A DNA stretch of 64,000 bases. It comes from Helianthus annuus. Lineage: Eukaryota; Streptophyta; Magnoliopsida; Asterales; Asteraceae. Location of the stretch: assembly GCF_002127325.2 (NCBI RefSeq), contig NC_035441.2:150886624-150950623 (forward strand), in the 5' to 3' direction. The translations under genes and the position numbers were made by a program. Below are positions 11,338 through 24,958 of the stretch, piece by piece (positions within the stretch are counted from its first letter, which is position 1; the number at the start of each line of letters is the position of its first letter). Under the pieces are notes generated by a model. The model worked only from the letters and a program-made list of their open reading frames with translations. It had not been told where the DNA came from and ran no database searches.

Positions 11338-13282
11338 GTCTCCCCTCCTTTAGGAAATTTCGTCCCGAAATTTAGGAAGACGTAGGGAAAAGATGAGGTC
11401 TCGTCAAGGATAATTGAATATAATGTGTTTGTGAGTTGTCTAAGGTTGTAATAGGTCTAAATGGTCTGTAAAACACTGAATTTCTCATGGCACGTTTTAC
11501 GAGAGTTTGGTACATGGTGAAAACACTTATATATAGGAAGTACCAGCGGCGTATCCACCATATTTTGACCATGTGACGTCCGTTTCGTATCCGGTGTCAT
11601 GTTACGTTCCGTGTCTTACCATACACAATAGTACACTCTATGGTTCTCATACGACTATCACTATACTCCCGTGTGCACCCGCGATTACATTGATCGTCAC
11701 ATGATCCGCATAACTTGTACTAGTTGCGTATGAATTAAGGTATAAATAATTTCAAAAAAATAAGATTGCGTGCATAGAGGCATAGCATATAAGCATGCTT
11801 GTGTTCCAAATAGTATAACAACGTAAGCGAATCTCTCGGGTTTCGCCCGCGTATAGTGCGAAAGTATAAATTTTGTGTAAAAAGCGTGAGTCTAGGATAA
11901 GTTTAAATACGAACACGCACGAGAGCATAAACACAAAACGCATGCCAGGAGTATGAGTAAAAATATGAGTATGTATATATGTGAGTACAATCTTGAGCAT
12001 AAACGAATGAGCGTGAGCATAAACGTAAATCGCATAAATGAGAGTATATGTATAAGTATGAGTCTATCATAAATTGTATAAATGCGAGTATAACTATGAA
12101 TTTACGTATAAACATAATTGTATTGGTATGAGGAAAATATATGGATGTGAATATAAGTTTAAGCATAGTTGTATGGGTACAGGTACAAGTAGGGTATATG
12201 AGTATAAACACGAATATGAATATTAGTGTAGACGTAATTGCATAAATGTGAGTATAAGTATAATCGTATTAATATGAATATAAACTTGGACATAAGTATA
12301 TTGTAAATGTATAATTTGGGAACACGAGTATAATATAAAACGTAGGAATATAGATATGATTATGAAAATTAAATGTGTAAATATAAATATAGGTGTAGAC
12401 ATAAGATGTAGAAATACGAATATGGATATGAGTGTAATACGTAATGATTTTGTTTATGATATGAATCGTAATATACGAATTTAAACATGAAAGAAAGGCC
12501 AAGAAATTTTGAGTATGAAGGTAAAAATGAGGATATAAGTGTAATTGTCACGAGATATAAACCTAAGCACATAAAATGATATACATATTTAGTTGTTTTG
12601 AGCAAAGCGTGACGTTTAATTAAAATCAAAATAGATTGAGTTGACATGATATATAGAATCTAGTTCATAAATGTAAAGAGAGCATAAAATATTTATTAGT
12701 TATGCGTGTTATACTTTGTGAAAGAAAGGAAATGCTACTCTTGCTTTAAAAGGATTTGCATTCGTTGAAGATGGTTGGTTCTTATGGAGTTTCCTTGCCC
12801 ACACATTTTAAATTGACGTATTGAATAATGGTTGAAAAGGTTCTAGGAGTAAATAAGTTTGCATTGTATTAAATGATCTTGCATTAAAGAAGAAATTCGA
12901 ATTTTAGACATTTTTGTGACAACGCTGATTCGTAAGAAAGGATTTTGGTATACGATCTTAGTGATTGTTGAAAAAGCGTTTTTAATAAAACATTTTACTG
13001 ATTTTGAAAGAAATTTTAGTAAATGATTGAATAACATCGGTAGTATTTTATAGGTGTGCGGGAAAAAGTTGATTTGATTCCTAATTGAAAATAGAAGATC
13101 TCTAGTTTAAGGATATAAGATGAGCCTTTTTCAATAGTTACGTTGAATACAAAATTTCGTGGGCAATGGATTTATTAAACCAACTAGGTTGTAAATTTTG
13201 AAAAGCGAGAAATAAGCGTTTTATGGTAAAGGTTAAGAATTTCGTGTGTGTGAGCTTTATATAAAAAATATATATATTGTAG
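11338..13282 (-). other. H 3' internal region with purine tract, copy 1 (low complexity, non-coding)
   Basis: The purine-tract complement is at 11338-11352. From about 11900 to 12540 the DNA is a degenerate purine-rich repeat of GAGTATAAGTATG-like words. These give the Tyr/Ile/His-rich minus-strand chance frames. I see no gene. The repeat copy is 20069-22013. Confidence 0.75.
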
Positions 13283-13287
13283 GATAA
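13283..13287. repeat. Target-site duplication GATAA, left of solo L LTR
   Basis: GATAA directly precedes TGTAACAC at 13288 and recurs at 16228-16232 after the LTR. Confidence 0.9.
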
Positions 13288-16227
13288 TGTAACACTCTAG
13301 TTATTATTTTAAGGGTTTCCGTATAAATTACGAAAACAGACATGTATTTAGTGTTATGTATCCTTAGACAATTCCGAGTAAATTAAAACTTTTACAATTC
13401 ATAAGCTATTCTATGAACGTGATTGGGTTCGTCGTTAAAATTTACAACGAGGCAATGTGCGGAAGCATGAGTCTTTATTGTGTTCGGTTCTTCAGTTTGA
13501 TCGTCTTCCGGCATCCCATGGTGTACCTACATTTCATAAACATGAAATGCTTAGTCATACAGGGTTTTAAACGTGTCTAAACGGGTTCGAGAAACAATTG
13601 ATAACAAAACAACAATTTCAACCTGACCTCCACCGTAAATTACGGTGGCACCGTAATTTACGGTGGCCACTGGTTTTACATGCCCCTACCGTAAACCAGT
13701 AGGGGGCTACCGTAAGACTTTCATCTCCACCGTAAATTACGGTGGCACCGTAATTTACGGTGGACTCTGTATCCAGCTTTTCCAATTTGTCGCAATTTTG
13801 ACCCATTCATGTTTTTTATCAAACGAAACATGTTTGTTTGATCCTTATTCTCACGGTAATCATAATTTCAATAATTCCTATCATATTAGGTTCAAGTCAC
13901 GGGTTCCTTACGTATCTTAAACCCATTTACGCTCCTATGCATGTTTTGACCCGTTAAGGGTGTTTATGCGTATTTTGATCATGAAACGCTCTCATTCATT
14001 TCTAGCATTATCATACAACATTTCTTATCAAGTGATCTTCCACCACAAACTTATTTGTGGTGGACTTAAGGGGGAAATCTAAATAATCCGAGTTTTTCTC
14101 GTCGGATTACTAAATTTACGACAAAGACTCGTATAGAGTCATTTGACCAAAGGTTTACTTCTTTTGCGACTTAATACTCATTTCAATTACTTACTTGATC
14201 GTAAAACTCGTTTCAAAACTACCTTTAAAGGTAGTTTGTCCAATTTAGCTTATAAGGGCGTTTTAGTCCGTTTAGCCAATCATTTACGATGAAGGACTTT
14301 TGGAAGTATATTCGACCCGAAATCCCTCTTTTAACTTATGATTTTGTTTGAAAAGTCATTAAGCTTCCCAACACAATGTTCACTATATTAAACATTTGGT
14401 TTACTTATCAAGTAACCAAATGTTTATTTTGACTTCTATTAGCACTCGTTGAACCAATTATTCTAAATGAGTGTTACCCTGTTTCACATACCTGGCGCGG
14501 GTCAATATATCAACCCGTTTTTAATACCTTGCTTTTATAACCGCTAATCCATGGCGTTGCTAATACCCATTTCACATTTACTCCTGAAATAATATAACTC
14601 GACAATAATCATTAGTCGTTATTGTCAAGAGGTGATATCTTCACCTTTTGACCCGTTTGGTCTAAGTGACCGGTTAGGTTGACGAGATGGCATTTATTAC
14701 CAACTCATCTATACGACTCGCTCCGGTTTACACCGTGCGGTCATTTCACCTATTGATCGTTCCCTAACGCTTTTTAGCCTATCATAGCTTACGCCATTCG
14801 GTGCCTTTCGAAATCAATAGTTATGGTCAACACGTGACCAATTTACCGTTTTACCCTTATTGTTTGTTTTGGTTTACCCTAAAAGGCAACCATTCCAACG
14901 TTTCATTTCCCCTTTGTCATAAAATAATCGAATTACTGATTTTAATTCTTTTCTAAACCATCAACATGGTTTCTTGTCATGCTTGTCTAACTTGTTCCGT
15001 GCGTCTACATGCCGGAACATCATACCGCAATTATGTATTTATCTTATTCGTAACTAATACGATAAGAGGATATTCTAACATACAAGACTAGTGTAAGCCA
15101 TACTTACCTCGCATCCGAATACGCTTTTTCTTCTCGTGCTTGATTCGTTTGACCGCTTCTTTCCCAAGCCTCCACCTAGCTTGTAGAGAGTGTCAAACTA
15201 TTATTATAATCCGTTTTATCCCATGTCTCATGTAATTAGTCAAATTTGCCAATTACATGTTTTAATTGAATTTCAACCCTTTACTTCTCATGTAGGCATT
15301 TTATCAAACACCTAATAGGCATACTTCTACACATTTGCTAACTAGTTCACAACTAGTTATTTTTACCAAGATTAACATCAAAATTCAAACTTTCATGTCT
15401 AGTGTTCATGAACTACACTTAGTACTAGTATCATAACATCAATATTCATCAATTTAACACTCTAATTCAAGTGTTCATCTTCTTGTCATAAAACGCACTT
15501 AGCACACATATGGGTAATCATCAAATTTCTATTTTTTTCAACACTAGTTTATCAAATTATTAACTAGGGTTGGTCCTAAACATGGATTTCATCACAATAA
15601 CACTCACAGATTCAACATTCATTCCAGAATTTCGATTATGATTGTTCATCATAATCTCAAAGTATCACCAAATCATAAAATTCGACATACCTTGTGATCC
15701 CCACGACTAGGTGATCATTTATATGTGTTCATGCATCGATTTGGGTCTTGATTTGAGCTTCAATTTGTTGAGATTGTTGGAGCTAGGGTTTTGGAGCTCT
15801 TGCTCCTTCTCCTGGACTACTTCACGCACGCACACACACATCTAGTGTGTGTGTTGTGTTATATTTTTAAGTTATAATTCCATTTTCAAGTTACCCGGCT
15901 TTGGTCCCTCGTGTTTGGTTAGTTATTAATTAGGTTACAACCTAAATTACTGTCAATAATATTCCCACTTATTAACTAGGTTTTACATTTCTAGTTAACT
16001 TAGCGGGTTCGGGAATATTTATGACTAAGTTTATTTCAGGTCCCGTTAACTCGGGCCTTTTATCCATTTTGTTTCCTTAAAAGCTTTTATTCACCTTTTA
16101 GTTAATATTAGGATTATTTATTTAAGTCCTAATATTCACCGGGTTAAATTTTACCACTAACGGTATTTTTACCAAGTCATTAATATTAACGTGGTTTGAT
16201 TACCAAACCCGTTTTTGGGGTGTTACA
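13288..16227 (-). mobile_element. Solo LTR of element L (2940 bp) inside H
   Basis: A complete L LTR with no internal region, flanked by GATAA on both sides. Its left end has the base typical of L left LTRs (AAGGGTTTCCG), while its right end has the tail typical of L right LTRs (TTTTTGGGGTGTTACA). That is the expected product of recombination between the two LTRs of one full L. The palindrome cluster (13630-13763) is intact here. Confidence 0.92.
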
Positions 16228-16232
16228 GATAA
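16228..16232. repeat. Target-site duplication GATAA, right of solo L LTR
   Basis: Matches 13283-13287. Confidence 0.9.
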
Positions 16233-17601
16233 GGAATTCGTTCATATAAACAATGCATGCTGAAATAAATAGAGATTTGCCTAATGATAAACGATTTAGA
16301 TATAAACGTGATCATGTTTACGTAATATAGTCTATTAAGGAAAATACTGGTAACGATCACCTAGGTAAGGAAATCACCCCTAATTCGTTGGCGAGGTCGT
16401 TGTAAGATGAGAAAAGAAACGGAGTTAGTCGTCAAGGTAAGGAAATCACTCCCATCTTGATTATATATCTCCATTTATTGTTACAATGGGGTATAAATAA
16501 AATTATGTGAAATCATGTATGTGGATAATGTATAAATGTATGATAAAGTATTTGTACGTGATATGAGTAAAAGTGATATTTCAAAAATAATTCGAATTCG
16601 AAAAGAGGGAGTAGATGAGACTTGGTCATAATGTTTGCTTAAGAAGATGAAATTGATCACATAGCATAAAGGGTCATATAGCATAAAGATTCAAGTTGAT
16701 TTGCATAGCATAAAAAGTTTAAACGTCTTATATAGCATAGTCATGAATTCCACATAGCATAACATGAATAAACGAAAGCATTGTAAATTTAGTTTGTTCA
16801 CGAGGGATTATTATTGTTTGTGATTGCGATAATGTGCGAAATGATTAAAACGACATTTCGAAATGAAAGAACGTTCAAGTATAAAATCACATATAAATTG
16901 AGTTACATAAAAGAGAGGCTCAATAAAACATAGGATTGTTTCGGGTAGAGAAACGTCGACAATTCCAAAGTGGGTCGAAAGTCCTTTCGATTTAGAGATA
17001 TTGTGCTTTGGCCTATAAGTAAGATACTCTCGTCGAGAAGCGATTAACGGTATCTTACCCTTCCGGTTACTACACATCTCTAAATGATTGGAACATTCGG
17101 GACTTTGGCGAGAATAAAAATCAAGGAATGGGACTCAATCGACAAGATGCGGGTTTTACCCCTAACTTGACGATTTCGTACCCTAAATGTGGTTGGTACT
17201 TGTCGGCCAAAATAAATTTTGACACTTTGACAAGGGTCCACTAGAGTTGAAATGGAAATTACCATTAAGTTGTGGATGTCACTCCTAGCTTAATGGTGAA
17301 ATTTCGTGCAAAAAATAGATTAAAGGTAGAGTGAGAGTCGTTTACCAAATTGTGGGTTTCACGCCTATTTTGGTAAAGTTGTCTCGTTGATGTTACAAGA
17401 GTATAAAATAGCATAAGTGTATTCGTGTTAGCCTTAGGAAGGCGCATAAATTTAATAACAAGAAGTGTAGCTAGGAAGCATGCACGGTAGAGTACAAAAG
17501 TTTTAAACAACAAATAAGAGACAAAGTTCCTAAAACTATAGACTAGGGCAAAAGCATAGCAATTTTCCTAATTCCCTATAGTTATGGCTCTGATACCAAT
17601 C
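16233..17601 (-). other. H 5' leader and primer-binding site, copy 2
   Basis: Almost base-for-base the same as 7507-8875, including the hairpin set (17137-17175, 17261-17297, 17341-17377) and the primer-binding-site complement at about 17585-17601. Non-coding. Confidence 0.75.
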
Positions 17602-20068
17602 TGTCACACCCCAACCAATGGCGGAAACATCGGGATGAGACGAAGTGTGAAGATTGCTCGAGACATCATAACGCTATTTGTGACAATAATTTAATAATCC
17701 AAATTTCATTTCCAAACTTCAAGTAGTCATCAATACAAGATCCCAAATAACAACAAGTTTAATCAAAATAACAAACCAACATAACCAAAATTCGATACAA
17801 CATATTTAAACCTAACGTCTAAAGTGTGTATCTAGGCATCGTGCTACCTCTTTCATTTCATTTCATCATCATCAACCTGTAACATGTTTAAAATACAATT
17901 CAATGCAAAAGCAAAGGCGAGTATACAAGTTTGGTACATACATAGCATAAGATAAAAGTGTGAACAATCCCTCATAGCAAGCATGTGATTCAAGATAAAC
18001 ATTAAATATGGCATGTGTCTAACATATCAAACCAAGAAAACGCAACTTGCTCATGACATAACCAAAGTTTCAGTAGAGGCGGGTCGTTAATCCTATAGCG
18101 CTACATATGTCAAGGTTTGGCTCGTACGAAGTTAATGATAAGTTCAACACATAAGAATCACCCAAATTTAAAGTATCAAGTCATCACGTATACAAGCATG
18201 TTATAGGAATGTTCATGTGTTTAGACAAAAGTTCATGTGTAAGTTTCAATAGGTAAACATGTTACACCCCAAAAGTGGTAAAAATAAAAGGGGGAAATAC
18301 GAGTATACTCACGGTTTACAAGCGGTGACTTGAAATTCCGAGAGCAAGTTTGTAGATGAATTAGTTCGGAGCACCTTGTCCTTCTACACGGGAAAGCAAA
18401 GGTGTGTGAGTTTGGCGTATAACGGAAGATTATAGATTCGGAGTTTTTAAAATATATAGAAAGTAGCATAGGTGAAAATAATCATCTTGTACACATAACT
18501 CTTGTTCTTGACACTATTGAAACTCAAAAGAGTTGGTATGATTTCATGGATTCTAAGATCCATTAGAGTCGTAACAAGGGCATGGTCATAGATGATGTAA
18601 CGTCCACTTAACAAATAACTATTAAGTCATCATCAAGTCTTAGTTACTTAGATGTATACATATAGAATAACTTAGATATTATATAGTTTACAAGTCTTAT
18701 GATTCAAGCATGAGGTAGGAGATTAATGTCTCCATTTAGGTACCTCTTTGTGTCATAGAATACATACATGAGGTAGGAAGAACAAGCTTCCATTTAGGTA
18801 CCTCTATTGTTCACCACTACACTTGTTGTTATAAACAACAAGGAGGGTCATGAACATACAAGTATTAAGGTAATAACAACAACTAATCTATAGAAAAACA
18901 TCAAGTAATGAGCGGATTCTTATGAAGGATAGCCTAGGCTAAACCAACCATCACACATACATCAAGTTTCACACTTGAACACTACTTGTGGGTAAAACCC
19001 TAATTAAAACAGAAAGTTTGTGAGGTTTTAACCTCTGATTTAAGTGTCTCAACCATGTTTTTAAGCTTAACCAACCATAAGAGAGGTTGTAAGCATTAGG
19101 ACATTGGTGTGAGATGTGTTAGACACAAGTTGGATAAGAAATAACATGTTGTTGATTAATAGTAAACAAAACAGAAAGTTTTAGTCCATTTTAGGGCAAA
19201 TCCAAGCATGATTCTTCCAAGGAAAAACCAAGGATTCAAACCCAAGGACATAACAAAGCAATAGGAAGAAGAACCAAGTGATTTGGTTAAGAAATAAGCA
19301 AGTTACACTCACTTTAGTGAAGTTACAAGAATCTGTCCAAAACTCAGATTTACTGCAGATTGAGAGTGAATTTGTGAAGATTAGAGAGTTGTGAAAGTGT
19401 CAGATGGGTTGGAGAAGGTGGGTATTTATAATGAATGAGTTAGAAGGTGATTGGAGGTGATTAGAGGTGGATTAAAGGTGATTGGGTGAGGTTGGTTAAT
19501 GGGATTTCGTGCATAATCAGCTCAAGAAACACAATCTGCCGAAAACAGGGGCTCGCGTAGCGCGAGCATCAAGCCCCATACCCGTCGCGCTACGCGACGG
19601 GGTCCAACTTTCTGGATTAAGTTTGAAAAATGACAATTTGGCCCCTGTAGTTCATAGTTTAGGGTTTTTAAGAGTTTTAGGGATGTTCTTGTTATATAAG
19701 CATTGTTTAAGGGCAAGACAAGCATGTTTATCATAAATCAAGTATAATTGAGTGCATGAATGTCGAAATTAAGTATCGTTCTCGTTCAAAACACGTTCAA
19801 TGCATAAGTTTAGTTTAATTATAAGTTTCGCACATAGTTTCCAAGAATAACAATTAGACATTGATTGATTCACGAAGTCGAACATACGAGCATACATAGA
19901 GTGTGTATAACATAAATGTAACAAAATACAAGCTTCATTAATGATCCAAGTCTCGATTTGATAAAGATTACAAAGAAAGAAACGATTACAAGAATACAAA
20001 GCTTCCAAAAATAGAAATACGAACAAAGCTTTCTATAAATGGAAAGTACAAAAGAGTCGGGCGTTACA
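17602..20068 (-). repeat. H LTR copy 2 (2467 bp)
   Basis: Same ends as copy 1. It is 5 bp longer through an extra TTTCA-type unit near 17855. That change and GCATGTGATTC near 17985 remove the 65-codon frame seen in copies 1 and 3, another sign that the frame is not under coding constraint. Confidence 0.9.
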
Positions 20069-22013
20069 GTCTCCCCTCCTTTAGGAAATTTCGTCCCGAA
20101 ATTTAGGAAGACGTAGGGAAAAGATGAGGTCTCGTCAAGGATAATTGAATATAATGTGTTTGTGAGTTGTCTAAGGTTGTAATAGGTCTAAATGGTCTGT
20201 AAAACACTGAATTTCTCATGGCACGTTTTACGAGAGTTTGGTACATGGTGAAAACACTTATATATAGGAAGTACCAGCGGCGTATCCACCATGTTTTGAC
20301 CATGTGACGTCCGTTTCGTATCCGGTGTCATGTTACGTTCCGTGTCTTACCATACACAATAGTACACTCTATGGTTCTCATACGACTATCACTATACTCC
20401 CGTGTGCACCCGCGATTACATTGATCGTCACATGATCCGCATAACTTGTACTAGTTGCGTATGAATTAAGGTATAAATAATTTCAAAAAAATAAGATTGC
20501 GTGCATAGAGGCATAGCATATAAGCATGCTTGTGTTCCAAATAGTATAACAACGTAAGCGAATCTCTCGGGTTTCGCCCGCGTATAGTGCGAAAGTATAA
20601 ATTTTGTGTAAAAAGCGTGAGTCTAGGATAAGTTTAAATACGAACACGCACGAGAGCATAAACACAAAACGCATGCCAGGAGTATGAGTAAAAATATGAG
20701 TATGTATATATGTGAGTACAATCTTGAGCATAAACGAATGAGCGTGAGCATAAACGTAAATCGCATAAATGAGAGTATATGTATAAGTATGAGTCTATCA
20801 TAAATTGTATAAATGCGAGTATAACTATGAATTTACGTATAAACATAATTGTATTGGTATGAGGAAAATATATGGATGTGAATATAAGTTTAAGCATAGT
20901 TGTATGGGTACAGGTACAAGTAGGGTATATGAGTATAAACACGAATATGAATATTAGTGTAGACGTAATTGCATAAATGTGAGTGTAAGTATAATCGTAT
21001 TAATATGAATATAAACTTGGACATAAGTATATTGTAAATGTATAATTTGGGAACACGAGTATAATATAAAACGTAGGAATATAGATATGATTATGAAAAT
21101 TAAATGTGTAAATATAAATATAGGTGTAGACATAAGATGTAGAAATACGAATATGGATATGAGTGTAATACGTAATGATTTTGTTTATGATATGAATCGT
21201 AATATACGAATTTAAACATGAAAGAAAGGCCAAGAAATTTTGAGTATGAAGGTAAAAATGAGGATATAAGTGTAATTGTCACGAGATATAAACCTAAGCA
21301 CATAAAATGATATACATATTTAGTTGTTTTGAGCAAAGCGTGACGTTTAATTAAAATCAAAATAGATTGAGTTGACATGATATATAGAATCTAGTTCATA
21401 AATGTAAAGAGAGCATAAAATATTTATTAGTTATGCGTGTTATACTTTGTGAAAGAAAGGAAATGCTACTCTTGCTTTAAAAGGATTTGCATTCGTTGAA
21501 GATGGTTGGTTCTTATGGAGTTTCCTTGCCCACACATTTTAAATTGACGTATTGAATAATGGTTGAAAAGGTTCTAGGAGTAAATAAGTTTGCATTGTAT
21601 TAAATGATCTTGCATTAAAGAAGAAATTCGAATTTTAGACATTTTTGTGACAACGCTGATTCGTAAGAAAGGATTTTGGTATACGATCTTAGTGATTGTT
21701 GAAAAAGCGTTTTTAATAAAACATTTTACTGATTTTGAAAGAAATTTTAGTAAATGATTGAATAACATCGGTAGTATTTTATAGGTGTGCGGGAAAAAGT
21801 TGATTTGATTCCTAATTGAAAATAGAAGATCTCTAGTTTAAGGATATAAGATGAGCCTTTTTCAATAGTTACGTTGAATACAAAATTTCGTGGGCAATGG
21901 ATTTATTAAACCAACTAGGTTGTAAATTTTGAAAATCGAGAAATAAGCGTTTTATGGTAAAGGTTAAGAATTTCGTGTGTGTGAGCTTTATATAAAAAAT
22001 ATATATATTGTAG
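20069..22013 (-). other. H 3' internal region, copy 2 (low complexity, non-coding)
   Basis: Near-identical to 11338-13282, with the purine-tract complement at 20069-20083 and the same GAGTATAAG-like low-complexity stretch. It ends at GATAA (22014-22018), the left target duplication of L copy b. I see no gene. Confidence 0.75.
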
Positions 22014-22018
22014 GATAA

Positions 22019-24958
22019 TGTAACACTCTAGTTATTATTTTAAGGGTTTCCGTATAAATTACGAAAACAGACATGTATTTAGTGTTATGTATCCTTAGAC
22101 AATTCCGAGTAAATTAAAACTTTTACAATTCATAAGCTATTCTATGAACGTGATTGGGTTCGTCGTTAAAATTTACAACGAGGCAATGTGCGGAAGCATG
22201 AGTCTTTATTGTGTTCGGTTCTTCAGTTTGATCGTCTTCCGGCATCCCATGGTGTACCTACATTTCATAAACATGAAATGCTTAGTCATACAGGGTTTTA
22301 AACGTGTCTAAACGGGTTCGAGAAACAATTGATAACAAAACAACAATTTCAACCTGACCTCCACCGTAAATTACGGTGGCACCGTAATTTACGGTGGCCA
22401 CTGGTTTTACATGCCCCTACCGTAAACCAGTAGGGGGCTACCGTAAGACTTTCATCTCCACCGTAAATTACGGTGGCACCGTAATTTACGGTGGACTCTG
22501 TATCCAGCTTTTCCAATTTGTCGCAATTTTGACCCATTCATGTTTTTTATCAAACGAAACATGTTTGTTTGATCCTTATTCTCACGGTAATCATAATTTC
22601 AATAATTCCTATCATATTAGGTTCAAGTCACGGGTTCCTTACGTATCTTAAACCCATTTACGCTCCTATGCATGTTTTGACCCGTTAAGGGTGTTTATGC
22701 GTATTTTGATCATGAAACGCTCTCATTCATTTCTAGCATTATCATACAACATTTCTTATCAAGTGATCTTCCACCACAAACTTATTTGTGGTGGACTTAA
22801 GGGGGAAATCTAAATAATCCGAGTTTTTCTCGTCGGATTACTAAATTTACGACAAAGACTCGTATAGAGTCATTTGACCAAAGGTTTACTTCTTTTGCGA
22901 CTTAATACTCATTTCAATTACTTACTTGATCGTAAAACTCGTTTCAAAACTACCTTTAAAGGTAGTTTGTCCAATTTAGCTTATAAGGGCGTTTTAGTCC
23001 GTTTAGCCAATCATTTACGATGAAGGACTTTTGGAAGTATATTCGACCCGAAATCCCTCTTTTAACTTATGATTTTGTTTGAAAAGTCATTAAGCTTCCC
23101 AACACAATGTTCACTATATTAAACATTTGGTTTACTTATCAAGTAACCAAATGTTTATTTTGACTTCTATTAGCACTCGTTGAACCAATTATTCTAAATG
23201 AGTGTTACCCTGTTTCACATACCTGGCGCGGGTCAATATATCAACCCGTTTTTAATACCTTGCTTTTATAACCGCTAATCCATGGCGTTGCTAATACCCA
23301 TTTCACATTTACTCCTGAAATAATATAACTCGACAATAATCATTAGTCGTTATTGTCAAGAGGTGATATCTTCACCTTTTGACCCGTTTGGTCTAAGTGA
23401 CCGGTTAGGTTGACGAGATGGCATTTATTACCAACTCATCTATACGACTCGCTCCGGTTTACACCGTGCGGTCATTTCACCTATTGATCGTTCCCTAACG
23501 CTTTTTAGCCTATCATAGCTTACGCCATTCGGTGCCTTTCGAAATCAATAGTTATGGTCAACACGTGACCAATTTACCGTTTTACCCTTATTGTTTGTTT
23601 TGGTTTACCCTAAAAGGCAACCATTCCAACGTTTCATTTCCCCTTTGTCATAAAATAATCGAATTACTGATTTTAATTCTTTTCTAAACCATCAACATGG
23701 TTTCTTGTCATGCTTGTCTAACTTGTTCCGTGCGTCTACATGCCGGAACATCATACCGCAATTATGTATTTATCTTATTCGTAACTAATACGATAAGAGG
23801 ATATTCTAACATACAAGACTAGTGTAAGCCATACTTACCTCGCATCCGAATACGCTTTTTCTTCTCGTGCTTGATTCGTTTGACCGCTTCTTTCCCAAGC
23901 CTCCACCTAGCTTGTAGAGAGTGTCAAACTATTATTATAATCCGTTTTATCCCATGTCTCATGTAATTAGTCAAATTTGCCAATTACATGTTTTAATTGA
24001 ATTTCAACCCTTTACTTCTCATGTAGGCATTTTATCAAACACCTAATAGGCATACTTCTACACATTTGCTAACTAGTTCACAACTAGTTATTTTTACCAA
24101 GATTAACATCAAAATTCAAACTTTCATGTCTAGTGTTCATGAACTACACTTAGTACTAGTATCATAACATCAATATTCATCAATTTAACACTCTAATTCA
24201 AGTGTTCATCTTCTTGTCATAAAACGCACTTAGCACACATATGGGTAATCATCAAATTTCTATTTTTTTCAACACTAGTTTATCAAATTATTAACTAGGG
24301 TTGGTCCTAAACATGGATTTCATCACAATAACACTCACAGATTCAACATTCATTCCAGAATTTCGATTATGATTGTTCATCATAATCTCAAAGTATCACC
24401 AAATCATAAAATTCGACATACCTTGTGATCCCCACGACTAGGTGATCATTTATATGTGTTCATGCATCGATTTGGGTCTTGATTTGAGCTTCAATTTGTT
24501 GAGATTGTTGGAGCTAGGGTTTTGGAGCTCTTGCTCCTTCTCCTGGACTACTTCACGCACGCACACACACATCTAGTGTGTGTGTTGTGTTATATTTTTA
24601 AGTTATAATTCCATTTTCAAGTTACCCGGCTTTGGTCCCTCGTGTTTGGTTAGTTATTAATTAGGTTACAACCTAAATTACTGTCAATAATATTCCCACT
24701 TATTAACTAGGTTTTACATTTCTAGTTAACTTAGCGGGTTCGGGAATATTTATGACTAAGTTTATTTCAGGTCCCGTTAACTCGGGCCTTTTATCCATTT
24801 TGTTTCCTTAAAAGCTTTTATTCACCTTTTAGTTAATATTAGGATTATTTATTTAAGTCCTAATATTCACCGGGTTAAATTTTACCACTAACGGTATTTT
24901 TACCAAGTCATTAATATTAACGTGGTTTGATTACCAAACCCGTTTTTTGGGTGTTACA
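22019..24958 (-). repeat. L copy b, 3' LTR
   Basis: TGTAACAC...GGGTGTTACA, followed by the purine-tract complement AGTCTACCCCCCTT. Confidence 0.92.

Noticed and set aside
7755..13037. Minus-strand frames of 60-102 codons in H
   Set aside because: AT-rich Ile/Tyr/His/Leu composition from low-complexity DNA, no conserved motif, and small indels between copies remove some of them (for example 9086-9283).
13618..13920. Overlapping frames in both directions with STVNYGG and TVIYGG repeats
   Set aside because: Direct translation of the CACCGTAAATTACGGTG palindromes, readable on both strands, so not coding evidence.
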